The notes under the pieces are model-generated. The model worked only from the letters and a program-made list of their open reading frames with translations, had not been told where the DNA came from and did not search any database. Below are positions 1-10,529 of a DNA stretch of 64,000 bases, piece after piece. The DNA comes from Bacteroidota bacterium. GTDB lineage: Bacteria > Bacteroidota > Bacteroidia > Flavobacteriales_D > Crocinitomicaceae. The translations under genes were made by a program, and so were the position numbers. Every line of letters begins with the position of its first letter. Positions within the stretch are counted from its first letter, which is position 1. The DNA is taken from assembly GCA_016192075.1 (NCBI GenBank), contig JACPUU010000004.1, positions 124,001-188,000 on the forward strand, read 5' to 3'.

Positions 1-2
1 GC

Positions 3-701
3 CTTTTCTATAGTCCTTATGGAGACACTATAGCCAGCGGAAACTATTTAAACGGACGAAGAGAAAGCACGTGGCACTATAAAATTCCTATTGATACAAT
101 TACCGATGTATTAGGTTTATATTCACCCGTTTCAAATGTTTTTTGCGAGTATGAAATTGATTTTCATAATGGTCTGATGAATGGTAACTATGAGTTCAAA
201 GTGAATAATGTCTTGAGAGCGAAAGGCGAAATGCTCAATGATAAATTGATTGGTTTTTGGCAGATATTTCACAAAAATGGGATGCTTTCAAATAGTTTAT
301 TTCTTGTCGAAAATCCAATTGAACTAAGTGTAAAAAAAAAATATAGATTTGTCGATACCAAAACAGGAAGTTTGCCTTTTGGTACCAAGGCAATGATTAT
401 TCCTGGTTTAAACACAAAGTTGGAAAGTGAATCTTTTCAGTTAATTATGTTTACTTCCCCAGGTACGGCTGAGATTTATTTAGACAAAGAATTTAAGGCC
501 TATTATGAATCTGGACAATTAATGTATCACATGGTCATAGATAAAGGAAATGTAGTAAGCGGTGATACACTATTTCACCCCAATGGTCTACCTCTGTATG
601 TTTGGGACTTTAGTACTTCAAAAAAAAGAGGTAAGTTCTATATTTATGACGAAACAGGCATACTCTTGTATGAAGAGAGAATAAAAAGGGGAGACATATG
701 A
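3..701 (+). CDS. YwqK/MORN-type repeat protein, 5' end outside window
   Basis: The frame is open from base 3 with no stop, so the gene begins outside the window and only its last 232 codons are seen. The visible protein repeats a pattern of a 'nGxxxxxG' turn followed by aromatic strands: SGNYLNGRRESTW, GEMLNDKLIGFW, YYESGQLMYHMVIDKG and FHPNGLPLYVWDF. This is the pattern of the MORN-like repeats of the YwqK family, common and of unclear function in Bacteroidetes; some members are annotated as antitoxins, which I would not assume here. An internal ATG at 177 could be mistaken for the start, but the repeats upstream of it are in the same frame. It is the first of five plus-strand genes of unknown function. 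Confidence 0.7.
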   Translation, partial: LFYSPYGDTIASGNYLNGRRESTWHYKIPIDTITDVLGLYSPVSNVFCEYEIDFHNGLMNGNYEFKVNNVLRAKGEMLNDKLIGFWQIFHKNGMLSNSLFLVENPIELSVKKKYRFVDTKTGSLPFGTKAMIIPGLNTKLESESFQLIMFTSPGTAEIYLDKEFKAYYESGQLMYHMVIDKGNVVSGDTLFHPNGLPLYVWDFSTSKKRGKFYIYDETGILLYEERIKRGDI

Positions 702-769
702 ATATAGTTCAAATGAAAATAACATACGCTGGGAGTATTTACGCGCCTTTATAATTAACTGACTTTTAC

Positions 770-1549
770 ATGAAAATACCTTCCATTCTGGTCTATTTAA
801 TTTTTATTCCCCTTATAGGTTGTATTGGCAATTCACAATTGTCCGATTTCGAGGATATATCAAAGCATGCAACAGAGCATTTCACGTCCAATGCAATTGA
901 AGACAGCGTTGATGTCAGAGCTTTGAATGTTAAAATGAATAATTTAAGTGGTACTAAAGACCTTAGAATTTTTTGGGAAATAAATGAATATGCACATGTT
1001 GATTTTATTCTTGAATATAACACCATGCTAATCAGAACTTTGAACAAAAAGGTAATAAATCAGTTGGATTCCGTGATATTAGAAGTTCAAATACCTGACT
1101 CAGACTTTGGTCTTAAGAGATACCGGGCAAGCAGAGAAGAAGTGAATAATTTGTGCAGGGAATACGAGTCTGTGGATTCAACCTATATTCCAATATTGAA
1201 GTTTGTGATGCGCTCTAATAGCATTGATATACTTAACTATTTTGACCGTAACATTGAGGAACAACAAAAAATGGAAACCTCTATCAGAGACACTTCGTAT
1301 TGGCAGCATGGCACTTTTTTGAATTATCTCAAAACTGATTTGCTTGTGGACACGAAAGATTCTATAAAAGAGGAAGCGAAGGCAGAAATATTCAGGTTTT
1401 TTTTCGGAGGTGCCTCATTCTTCTATCCAAATAAAAGGGCAATTAACCTGGTAAATTATATCCTTGAAGTCAGGGGAGATTCTGTGATCAATTATACGCT
1501 TTCTGATACCGCACGATTTGGTTTTACACCTGAGTGGTTAGAAATATGA
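770..1549 (+). CDS. putative lipoprotein, unknown function
   Basis: The 259-residue protein starts with a lipoprotein signal peptide: a short basic N-terminus, a hydrophobic run and the lipobox LIGC with Cys18. It is therefore probably acylated and anchored in the outer membrane or periplasm. No family is recognised in the remainder, which is charged and mixed alpha/beta in character. It is followed after 67 bases by another orphan gene on the same strand. The C-terminus may be shifted: a short frame (1553-1624) continues just after the stop with coding-like sequence, so a frameshift near 1547 cannot be ruled out. Confidence 0.6.
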   Translation: MKIPSILVYLIFIPLIGCIGNSQLSDFEDISKHATEHFTSNAIEDSVDVRALNVKMNNLSGTKDLRIFWEINEYAHVDFILEYNTMLIRTLNKKVINQLDSVILEVQIPDSDFGLKRYRASREEVNNLCREYESVDSTYIPILKFVMRSNSIDILNYFDRNIEEQQKMETSIRDTSYWQHGTFLNYLKTDLLVDTKDSIKEEAKAEIFRFFFGGASFFYPNKRAINLVNYILEVRGDSVINYTLSDTARFGFTPEWLEI

Positions 1550-1616
1550 AATATGCGAGGCTTAGGACAAGTTAAAGCAGATTCTGTAATAGTTTGGGAA
1601 AAGGGTTTAAAGAAAA

Positions 1617-2087
1617 ATGATTGATAAAAATGAATTTCGGCAAAACGTGTTAAAGCGGATTTTGGCTCTTGTAGACAAGCCTTATGCTGAGTGGACAACA
1701 CACAATAATAAATTGAATTCCATAGTATTTCTAAAAGATGAACATTGTAAGTTTGAAGATGAGTTGAATACGAATGAACGACCGTTATTGGAATGTGTAT
1801 TGACAAATAGTTATGTTCTAATAACTACTGACAGAGTTATTTCTATACTGGATGACAAAAGAACCGAGATGAAGTTTGAGAATATGGCAAGATTTGGGAA
1901 CGAATTTGAAAATGAAAATCATTTATCAGCAGATGGAAAAATGCCTAAGACAAATAGGGTGGTAATTTATAATAACGAAAATGGAAGGCTTGTTTTCGTA
2001 GTTGATTCTTTATATCCCGCTTATTTTTCTAAAGTATTGATTCATAACCTAATTAGTTTTCGAGTAAAAGGTAAATTTGCATGGTGA
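1617..2087 (+). CDS. hypothetical protein, 156 aa
   Basis: A 156-residue soluble protein with no signal peptide or membrane segment. It alternates short beta-like stretches, for example LECVLTNSYVLITTDRVISI followed by a charged turn and RVVIYNNENGRLVFVVD, which would suit a small beta-sandwich or PH-like fold, but no family can be named. The ATG at 1617 is the first in frame. It sits in the AT-rich left block with other orphans. Confidence 0.5.
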   Translation: MIDKNEFRQNVLKRILALVDKPYAEWTTHNNKLNSIVFLKDEHCKFEDELNTNERPLLECVLTNSYVLITTDRVISILDDKRTEMKFENMARFGNEFENENHLSADGKMPKTNRVVIYNNENGRLVFVVDSLYPAYFSKVLIHNLISFRVKGKFAW

Positions 2088-2170
2088 ATGTGATGCTCTC
2101 AAGACAAATGAAAATGTTATGACGAGTTCGCTAAAGTCGTATTGATGGAAGGGCCTATATCATAGATAAC

Positions 2171-2503
2171 ATGGAGAAGCTCAAATTGAACAGCGTTACT
2201 GAGATTATTGACTCTATAAGAAAATATAGACGATACTTTTTTCCTGTCTCTGAACCAATCTTGGATCAAGTAAATCTATTTCTGTTGGGTTTTATTCATG
2301 GGCAACGTGTTGCACTAAACAATCAGAAAAAAGTAGATTTTGACGTGATGTCCAGATTTAGTGTATTTGTAGATAAAAAATTAGGAGTAAATCGTAAAGT
2401 AGTAAATGATTGGTGGGTAGAAATCAGACTTCATTATTCTGAAGAACAACAGATGGATGCCTTCTTCAAACTGTGGGATGAATATTGTGCCACTATAAAT
2501 TAG
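2171..2503 (+). CDS. hypothetical protein, 110 aa
   Basis: A 110-residue protein, mostly helical by composition, with no signal peptide and no recognised motif. It starts at the ATG at 2171, after an 83-base gap from the previous orphan. The reading frame fits the strand and spacing of its neighbours, which is the main reason to call it. Function unknown. Confidence 0.45.
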   Translation: MEKLKLNSVTEIIDSIRKYRRYFFPVSEPILDQVNLFLLGFIHGQRVALNNQKKVDFDVMSRFSVFVDKKLGVNRKVVNDWWVEIRLHYSEEQQMDAFFKLWDEYCATIN

Positions 2504-2630
2504 GGGATAATCAAAATGATTCTGGACCGAAGAATAGGTAATAGTGCAATATTCCGGGGGTCTGTCGTACCACAGTAACAAGATAAAGATTTTGTAACAA
2601 ATAGGTTCTGCTTCTTGTATCGTTCATTAA

Positions 2631-2646
2631 TCCCGAAGGCTCGGGA
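2631..2646. repeat. small palindrome (TCCCGA-AGGC-TCGGGA)
   Basis: A perfect 6-base stem with a 4-base loop in the gap between two orphan genes. There is no T-run after it, so it is not a convincing terminator. Short GC-rich palindromes of this kind are commonly scattered between genes in Bacteroidetes; that link is from general knowledge. Confidence 0.4.
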
Positions 2647-2707
2647 CGAGTATAGAATTTATTGAAAAACCAATCCATGTTTCAATAGTTTGATTTATTT
2701 TCACAAT

Positions 2708-3235
2708 ATGAAAAGATACGGTGCAGTATTTGTTGTTTTATCCATGTTTAGTATGGTCGTTTTATCTCAAGATAAAAAAATACCATCCCATCAGATTTTG
2801 TCATTGAACGCCGGGTATAACCAGTTTCAAAGCGGTTATTTTTTTACGGAAGTAGAACTTTCTAAAGAAAGCAAAAGAATGACCTATTCTAGATACAATT
2901 TTCATTACTCTATGGGTTACAATCCGTGGTCAAAAGCAGGGCTTTTTGAGTTGAAAAGTTACGCCAACTTTCTTGTTTTATTTTCATTTGGGGGTTCGTT
3001 GGGGTATCATGTTTTTGGAAACTCAATAGATAATGCCTTAGTTTTTAAGCCTCAAGTGGGTCTGAATTTTATGATTTGTTCATTATACTATGGGTATAAT
3101 TGGCAGTTAAAATCGGATACAAATCCATTAATACTCAAACATAATCTTACAGCAAGTTTTTTTATTTTGGGAATTAATAAATTTGAAAAAAAAAGTGATC
3201 GAGAGTTTATTTGGTGGGGAAATTTGTTTAGGTAG
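2708..3235 (+). CDS. exported protein, unknown function
   Basis: I place the start at the ATG at 2708 because the protein then begins with a typical signal peptide (MKRYGAVFVV, a hydrophobic core, cleavage near VLSQ); an upstream in-frame ATG at 2690 would put extra residues before it. The mature part of about 155 residues is rich in Tyr, Phe, Ser and Gly with alternating polar and hydrophobic residues, which suggests a small outer-membrane beta-barrel or a periplasmic beta protein. No family recognised. It converges with the thi operon, whose last gene ends 45 bases away. Confidence 0.55.
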   Translation: MKRYGAVFVVLSMFSMVVLSQDKKIPSHQILSLNAGYNQFQSGYFFTEVELSKESKRMTYSRYNFHYSMGYNPWSKAGLFELKSYANFLVLFSFGGSLGYHVFGNSIDNALVFKPQVGLNFMICSLYYGYNWQLKSDTNPLILKHNLTASFFILGINKFEKKSDREFIWWGNLFR

Positions 3236-3279
3236 CCCCTAGCAAATGAAAATAATATGCGTACAAATCCCCCCACCCC

Positions 3280-3996
3280 CTAATAACTCAATTGCCTGAT
3301 TCCAAAACCGCTAAAATCAAACAGAAACAAGCGGTTGCTTTTATCGAATAATCCGGTAACAAGTTGTAAGGTTGTCAGTGCCATGTATAAACCTAAGATG
3401 CCGGGTACCATGCCTAAAACACCGTTTTCATTACAACTGGGAACATCTTCCGGGTTGGGTGCTTCAGGGTATAAATGCCGCAGGTTTTTAGAACCGTTGT
3501 AATTGAAGACAGCGAGTTGTCCTTCGAAATTATAAATGGTTCCGTACACAATAATCTTGTTCAGTTTAACTGCCATATCGTTGACCAAATAGCGTGTCGG
3601 GAAATTATCGGAACCGTCAATAACTATATCAAATGGAGCCAGGATTTTTTCAGCATTGGTTTCGGTCAGCATTTCATTGAAAACAATTGTTTCAATGGCC
3701 GGGTTTTGCATTTTAATCCGCTCAGCGGCCAGTTGTGCTTTTGATTTTCCAATGTCCTGGGTGGTGTATAAAACCTGGCGGTGCAGGTTATGCAGTTCTA
3801 CCCGGTCAAAATCAACAATGCCAAGGGTACCAATGCCGGCACCTGCCAGATACTGAAGCACCGGGCATCCCAGGCCACCCGCTCCGATAACAATTACTTT
3901 TGCCGCGCGAATTTTCTCCTGCCCTTTTGAGCCAATTTCACACAGCATCATCTGACGGCTGTATCGTAAAAATTCGTCTTTGCTGAATTTACTCAT
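3280..3996 (-). CDS. thiF: ThiF/MoeB-family sulfur-carrier adenylyltransferase
   Basis: This 238-residue E1-like enzyme should adenylate the C-terminal Gly-Gly of ThiS as the first step of sulfur transfer for the thiazole ring. The Rossmann nucleotide loop GAGGLG is at residues 38-43, the catalytic region LHNLHRQ at 68-74 and DGSDNF at 127-132. Cys188 in VPSC matches the conserved cysteine of the family. The two CxxC pairs that bind zinc in E. coli ThiF and MoeB are absent: the first is replaced by NLRHLYPE. It is the last gene of the thi operon and its start overlaps the thiH stop by 8 bases. The operon setting favours ThiF over MoeB. Confidence 0.9.
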   Translation of the reverse strand: MSKFSKDEFLRYSRQMMLCEIGSKGQEKIRAAKVIVIGAGGLGCPVLQYLAGAGIGTLGIVDFDRVELHNLHRQVLYTTQDIGKSKAQLAAERIKMQNPAIETIVFNEMLTETNAEKILAPFDIVIDGSDNFPTRYLVNDMAVKLNKIIVYGTIYNFEGQLAVFNYNGSKNLRHLYPEAPNPEDVPSCNENGVLGMVPGILGLYMALTTLQLVTGLFDKSNRLFLFDFSGFGIRQLSY

Positions 3997-5116
3997 GCGT
4001 GTATGCTAATACCTTATCCCAATCTTTCCACACGGCTTCGTAGCCTGCACGTTTTATAATGCCGGCAATTTCGGCCGCACTTCGTTCATCACTTATTTCA
4101 AACTGTTCCAGCGATTGCGGGTCAACGGCATAACCGCCGGGATTTGTTTTAGAACCAGCACTCATACTGGTTGCACCTAAGGGAATAATGTGATTTCTGA
4201 ACTTTTCAGATTCGCGTGTTGAGATGGATAATTCTACTTCTTCACTGAACAAACGGTAAGCACAAATTAACTGAACCAGGTCTTTATCTGTTACGATTAC
4301 ATTGGGCTCTATGATTCCCTCTGCCGGCCGCATACGCGGGAATGAAATGGAGTACTTGGTCTGCCAGTATTTTCGTTGCAGATAATCCAGGTGTGCGGCG
4401 CAGAAAAAAGATTCCGTTCGCCAGTCTTCTAAGCCCAGCAAAACACCAATTCCAATTTTATGAATACCCGCGGCACCCAGCCGGTCAGGTGTTTCAAGCC
4501 GGTATGTGAAATTTGATTTTTTTCCTTTGGGGTGATACGTTTTATAGGCTTCACGGTGATACGATTCCTGGTAAACGAGCACAGAATAAACACCTGCCTG
4601 GTGCAACTGCCGGTATTCGAATTCTTCCAGCGGTTGTACTTCGATCGAGATATTTGCAAACAAGGGCCTGAGCAATTGAATAGCGTTTAAAAAGTAATCA
4701 ACATGCACGGTATGATTGGCTTCGCCGGTAACCAGCAAGACATGATTAAAACCGGCCTGTTTAATTGCTTCTGCTTCTTTCAGTATTTCTTCGTTGGTGA
4801 GTGTTTTTCGTTTTAGTTTATTGTCGAAACTAAAACCGCAATAGGTGCAAATGTTTGTGCATTCATTGCTCAGATACATGGGTGCATACAGCTGCATGGT
4901 TTTTCCAAATCTTTTTTGCGTCAGCTGATGGCTGATTTGTGCCATTTGTTCAAGATAGGGGAGCGCTGCCGGAGCGATGAGTGCTTTAAAATCATCCAGT
5001 GTCCGCCGGTTTGAGGCCAATGCGCGTTCAACATCCATGGCTGTTTTGGAATGGATGGAATTTTTTATTTCATCCCAGTCATATGCGTTGAATTGTGGTG
5101 TAAAGGTTGTTTCCAT
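3989..5116 (-). CDS. thiH: 2-iminoacetate synthase ThiH (radical SAM tyrosine lyase)
   Basis: ThiH cleaves tyrosine with a 5'-deoxyadenosyl radical to give dehydroglycine, the nitrogen and carbon source for the thiazole, and works with ThiG. The radical SAM cluster motif CTNICTYC places three iron-sulfur cysteines at residues 86, 90 and 93, followed by the family-typical GFSFDNK. About 375 residues is normal for ThiH. I chose the ATG at 5116; a GTG three codons upstream is possible. It lies 11 bases after thiG and overlaps thiF. Use of ThiH rather than the glycine oxidase ThiO means the pathway takes its nitrogen from tyrosine. Confidence 0.95.
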   Translation of the reverse strand: METTFTPQFNAYDWDEIKNSIHSKTAMDVERALASNRRTLDDFKALIAPAALPYLEQMAQISHQLTQKRFGKTMQLYAPMYLSNECTNICTYCGFSFDNKLKRKTLTNEEILKEAEAIKQAGFNHVLLVTGEANHTVHVDYFLNAIQLLRPLFANISIEVQPLEEFEYRQLHQAGVYSVLVYQESYHREAYKTYHPKGKKSNFTYRLETPDRLGAAGIHKIGIGVLLGLEDWRTESFFCAAHLDYLQRKYWQTKYSISFPRMRPAEGIIEPNVIVTDKDLVQLICAYRLFSEEVELSISTRESEKFRNHIIPLGATSMSAGSKTNPGGYAVDPQSLEQFEISDERSAAEIAGIIKRAGYEAVWKDWDKVLAYTHE

Positions 5117-5127
5117 GTGATCCACAA

Positions 5128-5898
5128 CTATTCGTTCAAAAAGGAAGTAAGCGGACTTGATGCGGCTGCCTGGTTTATTGGTTTGCCCAAACGTGCTTCA
5201 AAAGCCATTCGCCCTGCTTCCACGGCCATTTTAAATGCGGCCGCCATTTTTGCAGGATTCCCTGCAACGGCTATTGCGGTATTAACCAGTACAGCATCAG
5301 CCCCAATTTCCATGGCTCTGGCTGCATCTGACGGTGACCCGATACCGGCATCAATAATAACCGGTACGCGACTTTGCTCAATAATTATTTCCAAAAAATC
5401 AATGGTTTTTAACCCCTTGTTGGTACCAATGGGTGAACCCAGCGGCATAACGGCAGCGGTACCGGCATCTTCAAGCCGCTTGCACAAAACCGGATCAGCA
5501 TGAATGTAGGGTAATACAATGAAACCCAGTTTTGCCAGCTCCTCCGTTGCTTTTAATGTTTCAATGGGGTCAGGCATCAAATACCGCGGGTCCGGATGGA
5601 TCTCTAATTTTAACCAGTTTGTCTCTAACGCTTCACGGGCCAATTGGGCGGCAAACACAGCCTCTTTGGCATTGCGCACGCCCGATGTGTTAGGCAGTAA
5701 ATGAATGTGCCTGTGTTGTAAATGAGACAACAACGAATCTGTATCCGTTTCCAGGTCGACACGTTTCAAAGCGACGGTTACCAGTTCTGATCCGGATGCA
5801 AGTACCGCTTCTTCCATTTGTGCCGATGAACCAAATTTGCCGGTTCCCAAAAACAACCGCGATGTAAATTCCCGGTCTGCTATTTTAAGTGTTTGCAT
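5128..5898 (-). CDS. thiG: thiazole synthase ThiG
   Basis: ThiG builds the thiazole phosphate ring from 1-deoxyxylulose 5-phosphate, dehydroglycine and the thiocarboxylate on ThiS. The 256-residue protein is a TIM barrel; the Schiff-base lysine is expected at Lys97 in NWLKLEI, and the phosphate-binding segments [20 protein letters not shown] and [13 protein letters not shown] are intact. The start overlaps the end of thiE by 14 bases, which suggests translational coupling. Length and motifs are standard. Confidence 0.95.
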   Translation of the reverse strand: MQTLKIADREFTSRLFLGTGKFGSSAQMEEAVLASGSELVTVALKRVDLETDTDSLLSHLQHRHIHLLPNTSGVRNAKEAVFAAQLAREALETNWLKLEIHPDPRYLMPDPIETLKATEELAKLGFIVLPYIHADPVLCKRLEDAGTAAVMPLGSPIGTNKGLKTIDFLEIIIEQSRVPVIIDAGIGSPSDAARAMEIGADAVLVNTAIAVAGNPAKMAAAFKMAVEAGRMAFEARLGKPINQAAASSPLTSFLNE

Positions 5899-6517
5899 AG
5901 AGTGCGTTATGAAGGGTGTTAACTAATTCTTTTTTATGAATGGCAGCGGTGAGTATACCTGAAACGGCAACGCCATGAACGCCGGTATTCAGGATATTTT
6001 GGATGTCTTCTGCAACAATACCGCCGATTGCATAGACCGGTGTTTGAATGGCTCTTTGGTGAAGGTCATCCAGGATGTTTTTATAACCTTCAAGTCCCAG
6101 CACCGGGCTCAGTTTTTCTTTGGTGGTGGTAAAGCGGAACGGTCCAAGACCAATGTAATTACAACCTTCGTTTACCCTGCGCAATACATCTGCCAGCGTA
6201 TTGGCTGTTCCGCCAATGATCTTAGTTGTGCCCAATAAAACCCGGGCTTTTTCAATGGACATATCCTGCAGGCCCAGGTGTACGCCATCAGCGTCGAGTA
6301 CTTTTGCCAGTTCAACCTGATCGTTGATTAAAAATACGGCTGAATACGGTTCACATACTTTTTTTACACGTTCAGCAACGGTTAAAAATTCCTGCTGCGT
6401 TGCATTTTTGTAGCGCAGCTGAATCCAGTTACAACCGGCGTCGAGTGCCTGCTGAACATTACGCAGCTGTTCGTCATTTGTGTGACCTTGTGAGATGTAG
6501 TGTAATTTGCTATACAT
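5885..6517 (-). CDS. thiE: thiamine phosphate synthase ThiE
   Basis: ThiE joins hydroxymethylpyrimidine diphosphate and thiazole phosphate to give thiamine phosphate. The 210-residue TIM-barrel protein carries the substrate motifs [34 protein letters not shown] and YAIGGI, the last two being diphosphate/phosphate-binding loops. It is the fully conserved ThiE of the operon, as opposed to the second, more divergent copy at 7235-7837. It overlaps thiD by 8 bases and thiG by 14 bases. Confidence 0.93.
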   Translation of the reverse strand: MYSKLHYISQGHTNDEQLRNVQQALDAGCNWIQLRYKNATQQEFLTVAERVKKVCEPYSAVFLINDQVELAKVLDADGVHLGLQDMSIEKARVLLGTTKIIGGTANTLADVLRRVNEGCNYIGLGPFRFTTTKEKLSPVLGLEGYKNILDDLHQRAIQTPVYAIGGIVAEDIQNILNTGVHGVAVSGILTAAIHKKELVNTLHNALYANT

Positions 6518-7262
6518 GATGATACCCTAACAGGGATGAATTACTTTGTAAAAATTGCGCGGTGTATTTTTTTGCCCTGCTGCAGCTTTCTCTTAAATCA
6601 TACCCCAATGCCAGGTTGGCTGTAATAGCTGCTGAAAATACACAGCCCGAACCGTGTTTGGGTGTAACCGCTTTTGCATCCGGATTCAGCCGGATAATTT
6701 CACCGTTGGTGTATAAATAATCTACACCGGGGGTGTCATCCCGGTGACCACCTTTCAGCAGAACATTACACTGTTGCGCCAATTCGCTGGCAGCAGCGTC
6801 CGGATTTTCAAGCTGTGTTAATAATTTTGCCTCACTGATATTGGGTGTCAGAAGAAATGTATGTTGCAAAACCGCCCGCAAATTTTCTGCATCACCGGTC
6901 TCCTGAAAAGCATACCCGGTGCTTGATTTAATAACAGGGTCAAGACAGATTTTTGTTTCGGGACTGATTTTTTGGATGTAAGAAACCACCGTGAACAAAT
7001 AGTTGACTGAAGGAACGATCCCGATTTTCAGATACGCCACCGGATATTCCTGCAGCAATACCTCCATGGCATTCAGTATTTCACTGACGGGTGTCCATTG
7101 AACCGAATAAAACCGGTTTTCAGTTTGCAGGGTATTGGCTGTGCAGATACCTAAACCATATACGTTGTGCTGTTCAAAGGTTTTTATATCAGCCAGTAAA
7201 CCCGCTCCGCCACTGGGATCGAATCCGGCAATACTCAATGCGTATTTACGTTTTTCAGACAT
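6510..7262 (-). CDS. thiD: hydroxymethylpyrimidine (phosphate) kinase ThiD
   Basis: ThiD phosphorylates hydroxymethylpyrimidine and its monophosphate to the diphosphate used by ThiE. It is a ribokinase-fold protein of 250 residues with the N-terminal motif GFDPSGGAG, the middle LLKGGH and the C-terminal anion hole/catalytic segment KHGSGCVFSAAI. The start lies inside the end of the upstream thiE-like gene (28-base overlap) and its end overlaps thiE, so the three are probably co-translated. Confidence 0.94.
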   Translation of the reverse strand: MSEKRKYALSIAGFDPSGGAGLLADIKTFEQHNVYGLGICTANTLQTENRFYSVQWTPVSEILNAMEVLLQEYPVAYLKIGIVPSVNYLFTVVSYIQKISPETKICLDPVIKSSTGYAFQETGDAENLRAVLQHTFLLTPNISEAKLLTQLENPDAAASELAQQCNVLLKGGHRDDTPGVDYLYTNGEIIRLNPDAKAVTPKHGSGCVFSAAITANLALGYDLRESCSRAKKYTAQFLQSNSSLLGYHHV

Positions 7263-7837
7263 TGTTTAAAATGGGGTATTGATTTGGTTGTATCGTGCCA
7301 GATAGTTCCCAGCAAAGCAGCTCCGTCAAAACCGGCCTGTGCAATTTCTTTCAGTTTAACGGCATCGATTCCGCCTATGGCAATTATTCGGGTACTGCTG
7401 TTTTTATGGTGTGCTACAGGTGGTATAAAATCAACAGCGGGTTTGTATCCCTGTTTTGAAATGCTGTCAAAAACGGGCCCGTAAAATGCATAGTCGAATT
7501 TGTCAGAAAGTTTCTCTGTCAGCGTATGGATGGATGTTGATAGTTTGCACCCATTCGCATGCAACTTTTCCAGTTCCTCGGCATGCAATTGTTCCCGTGC
7601 AGTTGCAGTAAAATGAATCCGGTTAAAACCATTTTTCAGCGCAGCAGAGTGCAGTTGATGGAAGGCAATTTTCGGATAATTTTCCGGTGCTATTTTTTCT
7701 AATAACCGCATTAAATCGGGTTCCGTATAATCCGGCTTGCGCAGGTGAAACCGTTCCAATCCCTCATCAAACAAAGCGTTTATAATAGCTGCTTCATTTG
7801 CAATTTCAGCGGGACTTGAAACAACGATGAGTTGCAT
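7235..7837 (-). CDS. second ThiE/TenI-like protein
   Basis: A 200-residue ThiE/TenI superfamily TIM barrel. I start it at the ATG at 7837, since MQLIVVSSP is the expected first strand; an in-frame ATG 11 codons upstream adds an atypical tail. It keeps the outline of ThiE (HLRKPDYTE, INRIHFT-like strand, YGPVFDSISK, IIAIGGID) but has lost the clear pyrimidine motifs: FLINDQ and GVHLG are replaced by IAFHQLHS and GFNRIHFT. Divergent ThiE/TenI copies in Bacteroidetes thi operons are well known. It may be the thiazole tautomerase (TenI role) that supplies the right thiazole isomer to ThiE, or a weak ThiE; sequence alone does not decide. Confidence 0.8.
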   Translation of the reverse strand: MQLIVVSSPAEIANEAAIINALFDEGLERFHLRKPDYTEPDLMRLLEKIAPENYPKIAFHQLHSAALKNGFNRIHFTATAREQLHAEELEKLHANGCKLSTSIHTLTEKLSDKFDYAFYGPVFDSISKQGYKPAVDFIPPVAHHKNSSTRIIAIGGIDAVKLKEIAQAGFDGAALLGTIWHDTTKSIPHFKQCLKNVNTH

Positions 7838-7908
7838 GGTATTTGTTTTTACGTTATGCCGGTGAAACAAGCTGTCCGGTTTTTTTTGCGCTGTGTGATA
7901 AACGGTGA

Positions 7909-9792
<1,884 letters not shown>

Positions 9793-9836
9793 TCAGGACA
9801 GGATGTTTACTGGAATAAATTTTGTGAATACACATT

Positions 9837-10043
9837 TTAGCCACCTTGTGTGGCCTTTATGATCAAAAGAGTATCGTTTGGGTGAATGACTGTAGTATTC
9901 CACTCCGTTTTGGGAACAACTACGTTATTAATGGCTACGGCAATACCTTTTTGCCCGCCGGGCATTTCATGATTCAGTACTTCCTGAACAGTGATGCCGT
10001 TTGTATCAAAGCTTTTGGGTTGGTTGTTAATTACAATTTCCAT
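9837..10043 (-). CDS. thiS: sulfur carrier protein ThiS
   Basis: ThiS is the ubiquitin-like carrier whose C-terminal Gly-Gly is adenylated by ThiF and turned into a thiocarboxylate for ThiG. I use the ATG at 10043, giving 68 codons and the usual N-terminus MEIVINNQ; the longer frame to 10100 has no family support. The protein ends in KATQGG, the required diglycine tail. It is the first gene after the riboswitch, so it heads the operon. Confidence 0.92.
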   Translation of the reverse strand: MEIVINNQPKSFDTNGITVQEVLNHEMPGGQKGIAVAINNVVVPKTEWNTTVIHPNDTLLIIKATQGG

Positions 10044-10157
10044 TTGCGGTACAGGTTCTTTAGTCAGCAATTGCCGGATTGAACGTAACGTATCCTGCAA
10101 TTACAGTGATATACGAATTCTATACTTTAGGGATGGCAGTAATCAGAAGCGATCTTA

Positions 10158-10232
10158 CTTTTCCCTTCGGCAGTACTAACTGCATCAGGTTCCAAGGGTA
10201 TTTCTCAGCACAAATAGTGCACCCCTAAAGTT
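10158..10232 (-). promoter_or_regulatory. TPP riboswitch (THI element)
   Basis: Read on the minus strand, the sequence shows the TPP aptamer in order: the P1-side GGGGTGC, the THI-box GCTGAGAAATACCC, GGAACCTGATGCAGTTA and the closing GCCGAAGGGAA. These are the conserved thiamine pyrophosphate-binding bulges. It lies about 115 bases upstream of thiS. When TPP binds, the operon thiS to thiF should be repressed; in this phylum control may be at translation start or transcription, and I see no clear terminator hairpin between the aptamer and thiS, which leans to translational control. Confidence 0.95.
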
Positions 10233-10474
10233 TTTACGAAGATACCATTTTTATTTGGTTGGCTGCTTTGGACTTATGAACCATGGTTCATAAATGACCC
10301 TATCCCGGGTTTTTCAGAAACCAATTTGCTGGCTCAAAGCAGGCATGGTCAGCAGTTGCATAAACCACATTAAAATACATCGTTTCATATTCTTTTTTGA
10401 AACGAAGGTGGTGACAAGGTGCTTTTTTTGAAAATTGATTTACGCACGGCGGCGGGTTGATTTGCGAAAGGCGC

Positions 10475-10509
10475 AAAAAAAAAACGCTGTCCAATTCGGG
10501 CAGCGTTTT
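10475..10509 (-). terminator. Rho-independent terminator of the Bax-inhibitor-1 gene
   Basis: On the minus strand a 9-base stem (AAAACGCTG/CAGCGTTTT) with an 11-base loop is followed by a run of about ten T. It lies 21 bases after the stop of the gene ending at 10530. The remaining bases between 10233 and 10474 hold no gene I can support. Confidence 0.85.
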
Positions 10510-10529
10510 CTATCAATATCCGCAGTTAT

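Noticed and set aside
177-701. Start of the first gene at the ATG at 177
   Set aside because: The frame is open upstream to the window edge and contains more of the same repeats, so the gene is cut, not complete.
1553-1624. Short frame just after the lipoprotein stop
   Set aside because: Only 23 codons; it might be the end of a frameshifted gene, but one reading cannot establish that.
10300-10494. Minus-strand frame of 64 codons
   Set aside because: It lies within the terminator region of the Bax-inhibitor-1 gene and has no coding features.
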